This document shows, one piece after another, positions 38,079 to 46,450 of a stretch of 46,450 bases of DNA (positions are counted from its first letter, which is position 1; every line of letters starts with the position of its first letter). The stretch is from contig DISR01000053.1 of assembly GCA_002421825.1 (NCBI GenBank), forward strand, positions 2,188 through 48,637, read 5' to 3'. The notes under the pieces are model-generated. The model saw only the letters and a list, made by a program, of their open reading frames with translations, made no database searches and had not been told where the DNA came from. A program made the translations under genes and the position numbers. The DNA is from Thiobacillus sp. UBA6205 (GTDB lineage: Bacteria > Pseudomonadota > Gammaproteobacteria > Burkholderiales > Thiobacillaceae).

Positions 38079-40052
38079 TTACTGCACCGCCTGCTTCAGT
38101 TGTTCGAGGATGGCCGGGTTCTCGAGCGTGGAAACATCCTGGGTAATTTCCTCGCCCTTGGCGATGGCGCGCAGCAGGCGGCGCATGATCTTGCCGGAGC
38201 GGGTCTTGGGCAGGTTGTCGCCGAAGCGGATGTCGTCGGGCTTGGCGATCGGGCCGATTTCCTTGCCCACCCACTCGCGCAGCTCACTCACCAGCTTCCT
38301 GGCTTCCTCGCCCTCGGGGCGCGCGCCCTTGCACACCACGAAGGCCACCACCGCCTCGCCCTTTACATCGTGCGGCTTGCCGACCACGGCGGCTTCCGCC
38401 ACGCGCGGGTTGGCCACCAGCGCGGATTCGATTTCCATGGTGCCCAAGCGGTGGCCGGAAACATTCAGCACGTCGTCGATTCGGCCCATGATCCAGAAGT
38501 AGCCATCGTCGTCCTGGTGGGTGGAGTCGCCGGCGAGATACATCTTGCCGCCGAGCTCCTCGGGGAAATAGGTCTTCTTGAAGCGCTCGGGGTCGCCCCA
38601 CAGGGTGCGCAACTGCGAGGGGAAGGGGCGCTTGATGACGAGGAAGCCGCCCTTGCCCTTTTCCACTTCGTGTCCGGCCTCGTCCACCACGCCCGCCATG
38701 ATGCCGGGCAGCGGCAGGGTGCAGGAACCGGGCTTGGTCGGCACGGCGCCGGGCAGCGGTGAAATCATGTGCGAACCGGTTTCGGTCTGCCACCAGGTGT
38801 CGACGACGGGGCAGCGCCCCAGGCCGATGTGCTTGTGGTACCACATCCAGGCCTCGGGATTGATGGGTTCGCCCACCGTACCCAAAAGGCGCAGCGAGGA
38901 GAGGTCGAACTTGGCTGGCAGATCTGAGCCCAGCTTGATCAGCGAACGGATCGCCGTCGGCGCGGTGTAGAAGGTGGTGACCTTGTGCTTTTGCACCATT
39001 TCCCAGAAGCGCCCGGCATGCGGGTAAGTCGGAATGCCCTCGAAGATGATCTCGGTCATGCCCAGCGACAGCGGCCCGTAGGCCACATAGGTGTGGCCGG
39101 TGACCCAGCCCACGTCGGCCGTGCACCAGAAAACATCGGTGTCGGGCTTGGCGTCGAACACCCACTTCATGGACAGGACCGCGCCCAGCAGGTAGCCGCC
39201 GGTGGAATGCTGCACGCCCTTGGGCTTGCCGGTGGAGCCGGAGGTGTAGAGGATGAAGAGCGGGTGCTCGGCGTTGACCCAGGTCGGTTCGCACACCTCG
39301 GACTGGCTGTTGGCGATGTCATGCCACCATACGTCGCGGCCCGCTGCCATGTTGATCGCGCCGCCTGAACGCTTGTACACCACCACCTTTTCCAGGCTGT
39401 CGCAGCCGCCTATGGCAATCGCCTCGTCCACCGCAGCCTTCAGCGGCACGCCCTTGCCGCCGCGCAGGGACTCGTCGGCGGTGACCACGACCCTGGCCCT
39501 GGCGTCGACGATGCGCTCGTGCAGCGACTTGGCGGAAAAGCCGCCGAACACCACGGAATGGATGGCGCCGATGCGGGCGCAGGCCTGCATGGCCACCACC
39601 GCCTCGATGCTCATGGGCATGTAGATGACGACGCGGTCGCCCATGGCCACACCCAGCGACTTCAGCGCATTGGCGAACCTGGAGACGCGCTTGAGCAAAT
39701 CGTTGTAGGTCGAGGTCGTCACCGAGCCGTCGTCGGCCTCGAAGATCAGCGCGGTCTTGTCGCCCTTGCCGGCCTGGATGTGGCGCTCCAGGCAATTGTA
39801 GGAAACGTTGAGCTCGCCGTCATGGAACCACTTGTAGAACGGCGCCTGGGATTCGTCGAGAACATGACTGAAGGGCTTGTGCCAGGCGATGTTTTCCCTG
39901 GCCAGCCTGCCCCAGAAGCCGCTGTAGTCCGACTTGGCCTCGTTCATCAGCGCCTCGTACCCGGCCATGCCCGACACATTGGCCTGCGCGACGAAGTCGG
40001 CGGAAGGCGGGAACACGCGGGTTTCATGCAGCACGGAGGTGATGTCGGTCAT
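38079..40052 (-). CDS. acs: Acetyl-CoA synthetase (AMP-forming)
   Basis: 657 residues, starting at the ATG at 40052 with CAGGAGA upstream; further upstream codons are not supported. The enzyme activates acetate to acetyl-CoA via acetyl-AMP. Diagnostic motifs: YTSGSTGKPKGVQHSTGG (P-loop), DVGWVTGHTYVAYGPL, VVDTWWQTETGSH, GRIDDVLNVSGHRLGT (A8 hinge), and the C-terminal PKTRSGKIMRRLLR whose lysine is the acetylation-controlled residue. It faces glnE with a divergent 76-nt spacer that carries a sigma70-like promoter for acs. Regulation by acetylation is family knowledge; no acetyltransferase gene is in the window. Confidence 0.98.
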   Translation of the reverse strand: MTDITSVLHETRVFPPSADFVAQANVSGMAGYEALMNEAKSDYSGFWGRLARENIAWHKPFSHVLDESQAPFYKWFHDGELNVSYNCLERHIQAGKGDKTALIFEADDGSVTTSTYNDLLKRVSRFANALKSLGVAMGDRVVIYMPMSIEAVVAMQACARIGAIHSVVFGGFSAKSLHERIVDARARVVVTADESLRGGKGVPLKAAVDEAIAIGGCDSLEKVVVYKRSGGAINMAAGRDVWWHDIANSQSEVCEPTWVNAEHPLFILYTSGSTGKPKGVQHSTGGYLLGAVLSMKWVFDAKPDTDVFWCTADVGWVTGHTYVAYGPLSLGMTEIIFEGIPTYPHAGRFWEMVQKHKVTTFYTAPTAIRSLIKLGSDLPAKFDLSSLRLLGTVGEPINPEAWMWYHKHIGLGRCPVVDTWWQTETGSHMISPLPGAVPTKPGSCTLPLPGIMAGVVDEAGHEVEKGKGGFLVIKRPFPSQLRTLWGDPERFKKTYFPEELGGKMYLAGDSTHQDDDGYFWIMGRIDDVLNVSGHRLGTMEIESALVANPRVAEAAVVGKPHDVKGEAVVAFVVCKGARPEGEEARKLVSELREWVGKEIGPIAKPDDIRFGDNLPKTRSGKIMRRLLRAIAKGEEITQDVSTLENPAILEQLKQAVQ

Positions 40053-40086
40053 TGTTGATCTCCTGGGTTGGCCGGACGGGATTGGG

Positions 40087-40115
40087 GTTATATTGGCAAG
40101 GAACAAGCATACCAA
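40087..40115 (-). promoter_or_regulatory. Sigma70-like promoter of acs
   Basis: On the minus strand TTGGTA (40115-40110), 17 nt, TATAAC (40092-40087). Transcription would begin near 40080, giving a leader of about 28 nt that ends with the CAGGAGA ribosome site of acs. Consensus match only; acs is often controlled by other factors as well. Confidence 0.5.
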
Positions 40116-40128
40116 ACCAGTCCGACCC

Positions 40129-42804
40129 ATGTCTGCCCCTTCCCTCGCCCCGCTCCGCGCCGCCTCGCGTTACGCCTGCCGCCTGCTCGACAGCCAGCCC
40201 GGCCTCGAAGCCGAAACCCTCGCCGCCCTCGAACACCCGTTCAGCCGCGCCGAAATGGAGGCATTTCTGGCTGCGCAATTGCCGCCGCAGGACGGCAATC
40301 CGGACGACAACCGGCTCAAGCGCACGCTGCGCCTGCTGCGCAATCGCGTCTGGCTGCGCACCGCCGCGCGTGACATCGCCGGGCTGGCGCCGCTCGAGGA
40401 GGTCACCGGCGCGTTTTCCGACCTCGCCGAACTTTGCATCCAGACTGCGCAGGATTTCCATACCCGCGAACTCGCCGCCAGGCATGGCCAGCCGCTGAAC
40501 GAGGACGGCAGCCCCATGCAGCTCGTGGTCGTGGGCATGGGCAAATTGGGCGGGCGCGAGCTCAACGTCTCCTCCGACATCGACCTCATTTACCTCTACC
40601 CGGAAGAAGGCGAGACCGGCGGCGCTTCGCCGCTGTCGCATCATGAATTTTTCATCCGTCTGGGCCGCAAGCTGAGCGGCGCCATTTCCGAAAACACTGC
40701 CGACGGCTACGTGTTCCGCGTCGACCTGCGCCTGCGGCCCTGGGGCGATTCCGGGCCGCTCGCCATGAGCCATGCCATGCTGGAGGACTACCTCAGCCTG
40801 CATGGCCGTCCGTGGGAGCGCTATGCCTGGATCAAGGGCCGTGCCCTTACCGGCACCCGGAACGGCGAACTCGATGCGATCGTCCGCCCCTTCGTGTTCC
40901 GGAAATACCTCGACTTCGGCGCCTACCAGTCGATCAGGGATCTGCACGCCCAGATCCGCGCCGAAGTGGTGCGGAAGGACCGCCAGAACAACATCAAGCT
41001 GGGGCCCGGCGGCATCCGCGAAATCGAATTTGCCGCACAGGTGTTCCAGTTGATCCGCGGCGGCCACGTGCCGGCCCTGCGCGTGCGCCCCACGCAGGAA
41101 GTGCTGAAAACCCTGGCTGCGGAACAGCTGCTGCCAGAGGAAACCGTGGGCCACCTGCTTTCCGCCTACCGCTTCCTGCGCAAGCTCGAACATCGTCTCC
41201 AATACCTGGACGACGCGCAGACTCAGACCCTTCCCGACGATGCGCAAAGCCAGGCGATGATCGCGCAGTCGATGAATTTCAACACCTGGGCAGAAATGCT
41301 CAAGGAACTGGATCGCCATCGCAGCAAGGTCGCGCAGCATTTCGACCAGGTATTCGCCGCGCCGCAGACCGACCAGTCCGCGCATCCGTTGCATGCCATA
41401 TGGCTCGTCCCAACCGAGCATGAAAGCAAGCTGGCGGCGCTGGGCTATCGCAACGCTGCACAGACCGCACAACGCATCGCGCATTTGCGCGACCTGTCAC
41501 GGCAGAAATTCACCGAGTCCGCCCGCATCCGAGTGGACAGCCTGATGCCGCCCATCATCGAGCTGGCCGCGCAGCAGGCGCATCCGGACGAAGCGCTGGC
41601 GCGGCTCACCGATCTGATCGAAACCGTCGCCCGGCGCCAGACCTACCTCGCATTGCTGGCCGAATACCCCGCCGCGCTCAACCAGCTGGCGCGCCTGTTC
41701 TCCGCCAGCCCCTGGGCCGCACAACTGCTGACCCGGCAGCCGCAGTTGCTGGACGAGCTCATCGACCCGCGCCAGTTGTTCGCTGCGCCAGACTGGGATG
41801 CGCTCGCGACAAGACTGTCGCTGGCCATGGACGAGGAAGCCGGCGACATGGAAGCGCAGATGGACCGCCTGCGCCGCTTCAAGCAGGTGCAGACCCTGCG
41901 CCTGCTGGCGCAGGATGTGGCAGGCAGGTTGAAACTTGAAACCCTGTCCGACCACCTCGCCGCGCTGGCCGACCTCCTGCTCGCCGAGACTTTGAGGCGC
42001 GCCTGGAGCACGCTGCCCAAACGCCATCTGGAAACGCCGCGCTTCGCCATCATCGGCTACGGCAAGCTGGGCGGCAAGGAACTGGGCTACGCTTCCGATC
42101 TTGACCTCGTGTTCCTGTACGACGACGACACGCCCGATGCCGGCACCGTCTACGCGCGCCTCGCGCAGAAGCTCAGCACCTGGCTGACCACCGCCACCGG
42201 CGCGGGCGTGCTGTACGACACCGACCTGCGCCTGCGCCCGGACGGCGCCTCGGGCCTGCTGGTGAGTTCCATCGAATCCTTCGAAGACTACCAGCGCAGC
42301 CATGCCTGGACCTGGGAGCACCAGGCCATCACACGCGCGCGCTTCGTCTGCGGCGATGCCGGCGTCGGCGACAGATTCGAGGCCATCCGCTGCGCCATCC
42401 TCACCCTGCCGCGCGATCCCGCCAAGCTGAAAGAGGAGGTGCTGGCCATGCGCCAGAAAATGCGCGACGGGCACCCCAACGCCACGGAATTGTTCGACAT
42501 CAAACACGATGCCGGCGGCATCGTCGACGTCGAATTCGCAGTGCAATACCTCATCCTGCTCCATGCCAAGGCTCACCCCGCCCTGCTCGACAACGCCGGC
42601 AACATCGCGCTTCTGAAGCGCTGCGGCGAACTTGGCCTGTTGCCTGCCGAGGTGGCCGAACCCGCAGCCGACGCCTACCGCGAACTGCGCCGTGCCCAGC
42701 ACGCAGTCAAGCTGGCCGGAGCGGAGCACGCGCGGCTCGAAAAAGCCGCGCTCGGCCCCGAACAGGCCGCCGTCATGCGCCTGTGGCAAACGGTTTTTGC
42801 CTGA
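40129..42804 (+). CDS. glnE: Glutamine synthetase adenylyltransferase/deadenylase
   Basis: 891 residues, somewhat shorter than E. coli GlnE (946), mainly at the N-terminus. The bifunctional enzyme adenylylates and deadenylylates glutamine synthetase in answer to glutamine and PII. Both nucleotidyltransferase domains are recognisable: GMGKLGGRELNVSSDIDLIYL near residue 140 (deadenylation half) and GYGKLGGKELGYASDLDLVFLYDDD near residue 645 (adenylylation half). The regulatory linker between them is all-helical. The start ATG at 40129 lacks a strong ribosome site. Downstream, 67 nt away, lies ilvE in the same direction. Confidence 0.97.
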   Translation: MSAPSLAPLRAASRYACRLLDSQPGLEAETLAALEHPFSRAEMEAFLAAQLPPQDGNPDDNRLKRTLRLLRNRVWLRTAARDIAGLAPLEEVTGAFSDLAELCIQTAQDFHTRELAARHGQPLNEDGSPMQLVVVGMGKLGGRELNVSSDIDLIYLYPEEGETGGASPLSHHEFFIRLGRKLSGAISENTADGYVFRVDLRLRPWGDSGPLAMSHAMLEDYLSLHGRPWERYAWIKGRALTGTRNGELDAIVRPFVFRKYLDFGAYQSIRDLHAQIRAEVVRKDRQNNIKLGPGGIREIEFAAQVFQLIRGGHVPALRVRPTQEVLKTLAAEQLLPEETVGHLLSAYRFLRKLEHRLQYLDDAQTQTLPDDAQSQAMIAQSMNFNTWAEMLKELDRHRSKVAQHFDQVFAAPQTDQSAHPLHAIWLVPTEHESKLAALGYRNAAQTAQRIAHLRDLSRQKFTESARIRVDSLMPPIIELAAQQAHPDEALARLTDLIETVARRQTYLALLAEYPAALNQLARLFSASPWAAQLLTRQPQLLDELIDPRQLFAAPDWDALATRLSLAMDEEAGDMEAQMDRLRRFKQVQTLRLLAQDVAGRLKLETLSDHLAALADLLLAETLRRAWSTLPKRHLETPRFAIIGYGKLGGKELGYASDLDLVFLYDDDTPDAGTVYARLAQKLSTWLTTATGAGVLYDTDLRLRPDGASGLLVSSIESFEDYQRSHAWTWEHQAITRARFVCGDAGVGDRFEAIRCAILTLPRDPAKLKEEVLAMRQKMRDGHPNATELFDIKHDAGGIVDVEFAVQYLILLHAKAHPALLDNAGNIALLKRCGELGLLPAEVAEPAADAYRELRRAQHAVKLAGAEHARLEKAALGPEQAAVMRLWQTVFA

Positions 42805-42822
42805 GCAGGCCGGCCAAGCCTT

Positions 42823-42831
42823 TGATACAAT
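42823..42831 (+). promoter_or_regulatory. Extended -10 promoter candidate for ilvE
   Basis: TGATACAAT: a TG-N extended -10 with TACAAT (one mismatch to TATAAT) in the glnE-ilvE gap, about 41 nt before the ilvE ATG. No -35 is visible at 17 nt, as is common for extended -10 promoters. It would allow ilvE and the zinc-finger gene to be transcribed separately from glnE. Confidence 0.45.
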
Positions 42832-42871
42832 TTCTTTTTTCCGATCAATACGAAGTCCTGGAGTTTTCATT

Positions 42872-43795
42872 ATGTCGATGGCCGACCGCGACGGCGTCAT
42901 CTGGTATGACGGCAAGCTGGTGAACTGGCGTGATGCCACCACTCATGTGCTCACCCACACCCTGCATTACGGCATGGGCGTGTTCGAGGGCGTGCGCGCC
43001 TACCAGACCGACAGGGGCGCGGCGATTTTCCGCCTGCAGGAGCACACCGACCGGCTGTTCCGTTCCGCCCACATCCTCGGCATGAAAATGCCGTACGACA
43101 AGGCCACGATTTCCGAAGCGCAGCGCACCGTGGTGCGCGAGAACGGACTCGAATCCGGCTACCTGCGCCCGATGGCCTTCTATGGCGCAGAAGCCATGGG
43201 CATCTCGGCCAAGAACCTGTCGGTGCACGTCATCGTCGCCGCCTGGCCGTGGGGCGCCTATCTCGGCAAGGAAGCGCTGGAGAGCGGCATCCGCGTGAAG
43301 ACCAGCTCCTTCGCGCGCCACCATTCCAACGTCACCATGTGCAAGGCCAAGGCCAACGGCAACTACATGAACTCCATCCTCGCGCACAAGGAAGCCGAGA
43401 TGGACGGCTATGACGAAGCCCTGCTGCTCGACACCGACGGCTTCGTGTCCGAAGGCTCGGGCGAGAACATCTTCATCGTGCGCCACGGCAAGCTCTATAC
43501 GCCCGATCCCAGCTCCGCGCTGGTCGGCCTCACCCGCGACACCATCATTCAGCTGGCCCAGGAAAACGGCATCGAAGTGATCGAGAAGCGCATCACCCGC
43601 GACGAGGTCTACATCGCCGACGAGGCCTTCTTCACCGGCACCGCCGCCGAAGTCACGCCGATCCGCGAACTGGACAACCGCATGATCGGCGAAGGCACGC
43701 GCGGCCCGATCACGGCCAAGCTGCAGGCGTTGTATTTCGACTGCGTGTACGGCCGTTCCCCAGCCCACGCCAGCTGGCTTACCCCGGTCAAATAA
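42872..43795 (+). CDS. ilvE: Branched-chain amino acid aminotransferase
   Basis: 307 residues, fold-type IV PLP enzyme. It transfers amino groups between glutamate and the branched-chain 2-keto acids in Leu, Ile and Val biosynthesis. The catalytic lysine is Lys160 (AKANGNYMNSI). Substrate and cofactor motifs include HTLHYGMGVFEGVRAY, SEGSGENIFIV, GLTRDTII and EAFFTGTAAEVTPIRELD. The ATG at 42872 has CCTGGAG 8 nt upstream; a second ATG at 42878 is possible. It is followed after 14 nt by the zf-CHCC gene, an arrangement known in betaproteobacteria. Confidence 0.97.
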   Translation: MSMADRDGVIWYDGKLVNWRDATTHVLTHTLHYGMGVFEGVRAYQTDRGAAIFRLQEHTDRLFRSAHILGMKMPYDKATISEAQRTVVRENGLESGYLRPMAFYGAEAMGISAKNLSVHVIVAAWPWGAYLGKEALESGIRVKTSSFARHHSNVTMCKAKANGNYMNSILAHKEAEMDGYDEALLLDTDGFVSEGSGENIFIVRHGKLYTPDPSSALVGLTRDTIIQLAQENGIEVIEKRITRDEVYIADEAFFTGTAAEVTPIRELDNRMIGEGTRGPITAKLQALYFDCVYGRSPAHASWLTPVK

Positions 43796-43809
43796 TCGGA
43801 GGTAACGGC

Positions 43810-44010
43810 ATGAGCGGCGAGCACAGCAACACCCAGCGCATCATCGAGGTCGGCGAGAGCGACCTGCCGTTGCACTGCCCGCTGCCCGAGCACACTGCCT
43901 GGAACGCGCATCCCCGCGTATTCCTGCCGATCGAGAAAACCGGCGAGGCGGTATGCCCCTACTGCGGCACTCATTACAAGCTAAAGGGTGGCGCGCGTGC
44001 CGGCCACTGA
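43810..44010 (+). CDS. Zinc-finger (zf-CHCC) small protein
   Basis: 66 residues with the ribosome site GGAGGTAA just before it. The zinc-binding pattern is Cys23, His34, Cys49, Cys52 (LPLHCPLPEH ... NAHPRVFLPIE ... AVCPYCGTHY). This is the domain shared with the mitochondrial complex I accessory subunit NDUFS6. The bacterial role is not well known; it commonly sits beside ilvE/glnE or LPS genes in betaproteobacteria. Single complete domain; no signal peptide. Confidence 0.92.
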   Translation: MSGEHSNTQRIIEVGESDLPLHCPLPEHTAWNAHPRVFLPIEKTGEAVCPYCGTHYKLKGGARAGH

Positions 44011-44034
44011 CGCGGACACCGCATCGAGTTGACC

Positions 44035-44442
44035 ATGTTCAATACTGCTGACGAAGTCGAAGCCGCGTTCTACGCGGCTTTTTCGTCTGCCGACACCGAA
44101 ACCATGAAACAGGTATGGGCGGATTCCGCGCAGGCGGTTTGCATCCACCCCATGTCCGCGCCGCTGTATGGGCAGGCGGCAATCGTCGAGAGTTGGTCCA
44201 ACATCCTGGAAAAGGGCGGTGGCAGGATTTCGCACCGGACACTGTACCGCCGCACAGAGGGCAATCTGGCCATTCATGGAATCGAGGAGCGCTTGCTGCT
44301 GCCTCAGGGCGTGGAAGCGCGCATGCATGCCACCCACGTGTATGCGCACGATACGAAAACCGGCTGGAAACTGCTGATGCATCATGCCAGTCCGCTTCCC
44401 GTGAAGGACGGCAAGCCAAAACCGGAAAGGCTGCTGCACTGA
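44035..44442 (+). CDS. NTF2-like (SnoaL_3/DUF4440-type) protein
   Basis: 135 residues from the ATG at 44035 (a TTG two codons before is less likely). The start MFNTADEVEAAFYAAFSSADTETMKQVWAD and the following CIHPMSAPLYGQAAIVESWSNIL, then ATHVYAHDTKTGWKLLMHHASPLP, fit a SnoaL-like/NTF2 cone fold with its central His-rich strand (LLMHHAS). The fold serves hydrolases, isomerases and binding proteins, so the activity cannot be named. It lies 24 nt after the zf-CHCC gene and ends 19 nt before the converging hemN stop. Confidence 0.8.
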   Translation: MFNTADEVEAAFYAAFSSADTETMKQVWADSAQAVCIHPMSAPLYGQAAIVESWSNILEKGGGRISHRTLYRRTEGNLAIHGIEERLLLPQGVEARMHATHVYAHDTKTGWKLLMHHASPLPVKDGKPKPERLLH

Positions 44443-44461
44443 TTTTTTCCGTGACGGCCGC

Positions 44462-45832
44462 TCAGGCGGTCATGGAATAGCGCGGCGTTTCCTTCTTCGG
44501 CGCGTTCAGGTAGGCGTCAAAGCTCATGGCAATATTGCGCAGGAACAGGCGTCCCAGCGCCGTGACGCGGATTTCCTTCGCGTCCGCCTCCACCAGGCCG
44601 TCCGCCTGCAGCGGTTCCAGCAGGCGCAGGCTGTCGGCAAAGTAGTCATCGAACTCGAGGTTCCAGCGCGATTCGATGGCGGCCTTGGTCAGCGACAGGT
44701 CGCACATCAGCTCGGTAATGACGTCGCGGCGGATCTTGTCGTCGGCGGTCGTGCGATAGCCCTTGACCGTGGCGAGACCGTGCTCGCCGACCATCTGCTG
44801 GTAGACCTCCGGGCGCTTTTCGTTCTGCGCGTAGATGTCGTCGGTCTGGCTGATGGACGATGCGCCGAAGGCATAGATGTCCGCGTTCCGGTGCGTGGTG
44901 TAGCCCTGGAAATTGCGCCACAGGGTCTTCTCGCGCTGCGCCCTGACCAGCTCGTCCGTCGGCTTGGCGAAGTGGTCCATGCCGATGTGCACATAGCCCG
45001 CGCCTTCCAGCGTGTCGAGGATCAGCTCCTGCATGGCCATGCGCGTTTCGAAATTGGGCAGATCGGACTGGATGATGAGCTTCTGGTGCTTCTTGATCCA
45101 CGGCACGTGGGCATAGCCGAAAACTGCCAGCCGGTCAGGATTGATGCGCACGATCTCGGCCAGGGTCTTGCGGTAGCCCTCCAGGGTCTGGTGCGGCAGG
45201 CCGGTCATGAGATCGAGGTTGATGCTGGAGAAACCTTCGCTGCGGAACCAGCCGTACACTTCCTCGACCAGCGACAACGGCTGGATGCGATTGACCGCCT
45301 TCTGCACCTTCTCGTCGATGTCCTGCACGCCCAGGCTGGCGCGATTGAAGCCGGATTCCCTGAGCGCCTGCACCTGCTCGAGCAGCAGGCCGCGCGGGTC
45401 GACTTCCACGGACACCTCGGCGTCGGCCGCAAAATTGAAACGGCTGCGGATATGGCTGCCCAGGGCGCGGATGTCCTCGGCCTTGAGGAAGGTCGGCGTG
45501 CCGCCGCCCCAGTGCAGTTGCACCACCGGGCGCGAATGGTTCGTGAGTGCGGCGACCGCATCGATCTCGCGCTTGAGGAAATCGAGGTATTCGGTGGCCT
45601 TTTCGTATTTCTGCGTGGCCACCATGTTGCAGCCGCAGTAATAGCAAAGCGTGTCGCAGAACGGGATGTGCACGTACAGCGACAGCGGCCTGGCGCTGTC
45701 CTGGCTCTCGATGAGTTCCTGTCGCCACTGGCCGATGCCGAAATCCTCGGAAAAATGGGGCGCTGGCGGATAGGAGGTATAACGGGGCCCCGGCTGGCTG
45801 TATTTGGTCAGCAGGGCGATATCGGGATGCAT
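44462..45832 (-). CDS. hemN: Oxygen-independent coproporphyrinogen III dehydrogenase
   Basis: 456 residues. HemN is a radical-SAM enzyme that oxidatively decarboxylates two propionates to make protoporphyrinogen IX without O2. The radical-SAM motif CxxxCxxC occurs as Cys59/63/66 (IPFCDTLCYYCGC), with the fourth family cysteine at 68. The start MHPDIALLTKYSQPGPRYTSYPPA is typical for true HemN rather than HemW. The C-terminal domain (TTADDKIRRDVITELMCDLS) is also HemN-like. A sigma70-like promoter lies upstream. No FNR box is apparent, though oxygen control would be expected. Confidence 0.97.
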   Translation of the reverse strand: MHPDIALLTKYSQPGPRYTSYPPAPHFSEDFGIGQWRQELIESQDSARPLSLYVHIPFCDTLCYYCGCNMVATQKYEKATEYLDFLKREIDAVAALTNHSRPVVQLHWGGGTPTFLKAEDIRALGSHIRSRFNFAADAEVSVEVDPRGLLLEQVQALRESGFNRASLGVQDIDEKVQKAVNRIQPLSLVEEVYGWFRSEGFSSINLDLMTGLPHQTLEGYRKTLAEIVRINPDRLAVFGYAHVPWIKKHQKLIIQSDLPNFETRMAMQELILDTLEGAGYVHIGMDHFAKPTDELVRAQREKTLWRNFQGYTTHRNADIYAFGASSISQTDDIYAQNEKRPEVYQQMVGEHGLATVKGYRTTADDKIRRDVITELMCDLSLTKAAIESRWNLEFDDYFADSLRLLEPLQADGLVEADAKEIRVTALGRLFLRNIAMSFDAYLNAPKKETPRYSMTA

Positions 45833-45860
45833 GGCAGCGTGCTCGATCTAAAACGCTTTA

Positions 45861-45889
45861 ATCTTATTGATCGGAGTGGCATTTGTCCA
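45861..45889 (-). promoter_or_regulatory. Sigma70-like promoter of hemN
   Basis: On the minus strand TGGACA (45889-45884), 17 nt, TAAGAT (45866-45861), giving a start near 45854 and a ~22-nt leader to the hemN ATG. The same 102-nt spacer must also serve the divergent hydrolase gene. Confidence 0.5.
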
Positions 45890-45934
45890 GTTTGCCCCCT
45901 GCCATGCAGGGCCATCCTGGGGGAGAATGCGCGC

Positions 45935-46450
45935 ATGGAAACCGCCATCTATGCAGCTCCGGCCTGGCTCCCTGGCGGCCATTTGCAAACCATTTACCCG
46001 ACCCTGTTCCTGCGCGGCCCGATGGTCGCCTACCGGCGCGAGCGCTGGGAACTCGCCGATGGCGACTTCCTGGATGTCGATTGGCTGGACGGCGCCGGGG
46101 ACGCGCCGCTATTGGTGCTGTTTCACGGCCTGGAGGGCAGTTCTGCCAGCCCCTACGCGCGCAATCTGATGCAGGCGGCGAGCCGCCGCGGCTGGCACGG
46201 CGTGGCGGTCAACTTCCGCGGTTGCTCGGGCGAACCCAACCGCCTGCCGCGCGCCTATTTTGCCGGCGACAGCGCGGAAATCGGCAGCGTGCTCGCACGC
46301 CTGCGCAGCCGTTTCCCCAAAACCCCGCTGCACACAGTGGGTATTTCACTGGGCGGCAATGCCTTGCTGAAATGGCTGGGAGAAGCGGGCAGCGCGGCAG
46401 GACAATACGTATCGAGCGCCGCAGCGATATCCGCGCCGCTGGACATGAAC
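45935..46450 (+). CDS. YheT-like alpha/beta-hydrolase, 3' end outside window
   Basis: 172 codons are open to the end of the window. The ATG at 45935 has GGGGGAGA about 9-16 nt upstream. The N-terminus METAIYAAPAWLPGGHLQTIYPTLF is typical of the YheT/ABHD1-3 family; the oxyanion region is VLFHGLEGSSASPYA and the nucleophile elbow GISLGG contains Ser138. Only about half of the ~320-residue protein is visible; the Asp and His of the triad lie beyond. Members act on acyl or medium-chain esters; E. coli yheT has no known physiological role. Confidence 0.9.
   Translation, partial: METAIYAAPAWLPGGHLQTIYPTLFLRGPMVAYRRERWELADGDFLDVDWLDGAGDAPLLVLFHGLEGSSASPYARNLMQAASRRGWHGVAVNFRGCSGEPNRLPRAYFAGDSAEIGSVLARLRSRFPKTPLHTVGISLGGNALLKWLGEAGSAAGQYVSSAAAISAPLDMN

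Noticed and set aside
45833..45934. FNR/ANR box upstream of hemN
   Set aside because: Only half-site-like TTGAT occurs; no TTGAT-N4-ATCAA palindrome is present.

Overview
The window is GC-rich chromosomal DNA from a betaproteobacterium. The conserved gene orders ffs-dnaX-ybaB-recR, yhdP-nitrilase-tldD and glnE-ilvE-zinc-finger protein all fit that class, most likely Rhodocyclales/Nitrosomonadales-like. This lineage is inferred from gene content and order, not from a database search. No phage, integrase, transposase, CRISPR array, rRNA or tRNA was seen.

Layout. 1-6185 (+): a TetR regulator (cut by the window edge) and a complete tripartite RND efflux operon. 6197-14110 (+): a tightly coupled seven-gene operon behind its own sigma70-like promoter. 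It encodes exported or membrane proteins: DUF2330 fused to a Kunitz/BPTI-type domain, a SHOCT membrane protein, an exported ankyrin protein, an exported unknown, a poly-Gln/TPR protein, a 985-residue propeller-like/ankyrin/PDZ protein and a small membrane protein. I do not recognise it as a described system, and it is the best candidate for something new here. 14218-22329 (mostly -): DUF502, a small ORF, a flavodoxin-like protein, a lipoprotein, cnoX, DUF2288, purB, recR, ybaB, dnaX and 4.5S RNA. 22625-29034: a CHASE-PAS-GGDEF-EAL protein, a class I DAHP synthase behind what looks like a Phe/Tyr leader-peptide attenuator, a hemerythrin-GGDEF protein, a CDGSH protein and a cytoplasmic ankyrin protein. 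29133-37212 (-): an MFS transporter, tldD, nitrilase-family protein, yhdP and hslR. 37503-46450: an FMN reductase, acs, glnE, ilvE, a zf-CHCC protein, an NTF2-like protein, hemN and a YheT-like hydrolase that runs off the end.

A second theme is the intergenic DNA. Six spacers hold hairpins whose arms are built from short (about 7-9 nt) near-tandem repeats, with a different core sequence in most of them. Two sites are inverted copies of one ~65-bp element. A 145-bp inverted repeat lies between purB and recR, and a REP/BIME-like inverted pair lies between two convergent genes. These repeats lie close to stop codons, especially in the minus-strand gene runs.

Functionally, the housekeeping parts cover purine synthesis (purB), DNA repair and replication (recR, dnaX), protein targeting (ffs), protein quality control (cnoX, hslR), envelope lipid homeostasis (yhdP), nitrogen control (glnE), branched-chain and aromatic amino acid synthesis (ilvE, DAHP synthase), acetate activation (acs) and anaerobic heme synthesis (hemN). 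The accessory parts concern efflux, c-di-GMP/oxygen signalling and the uncharacterised envelope operon.
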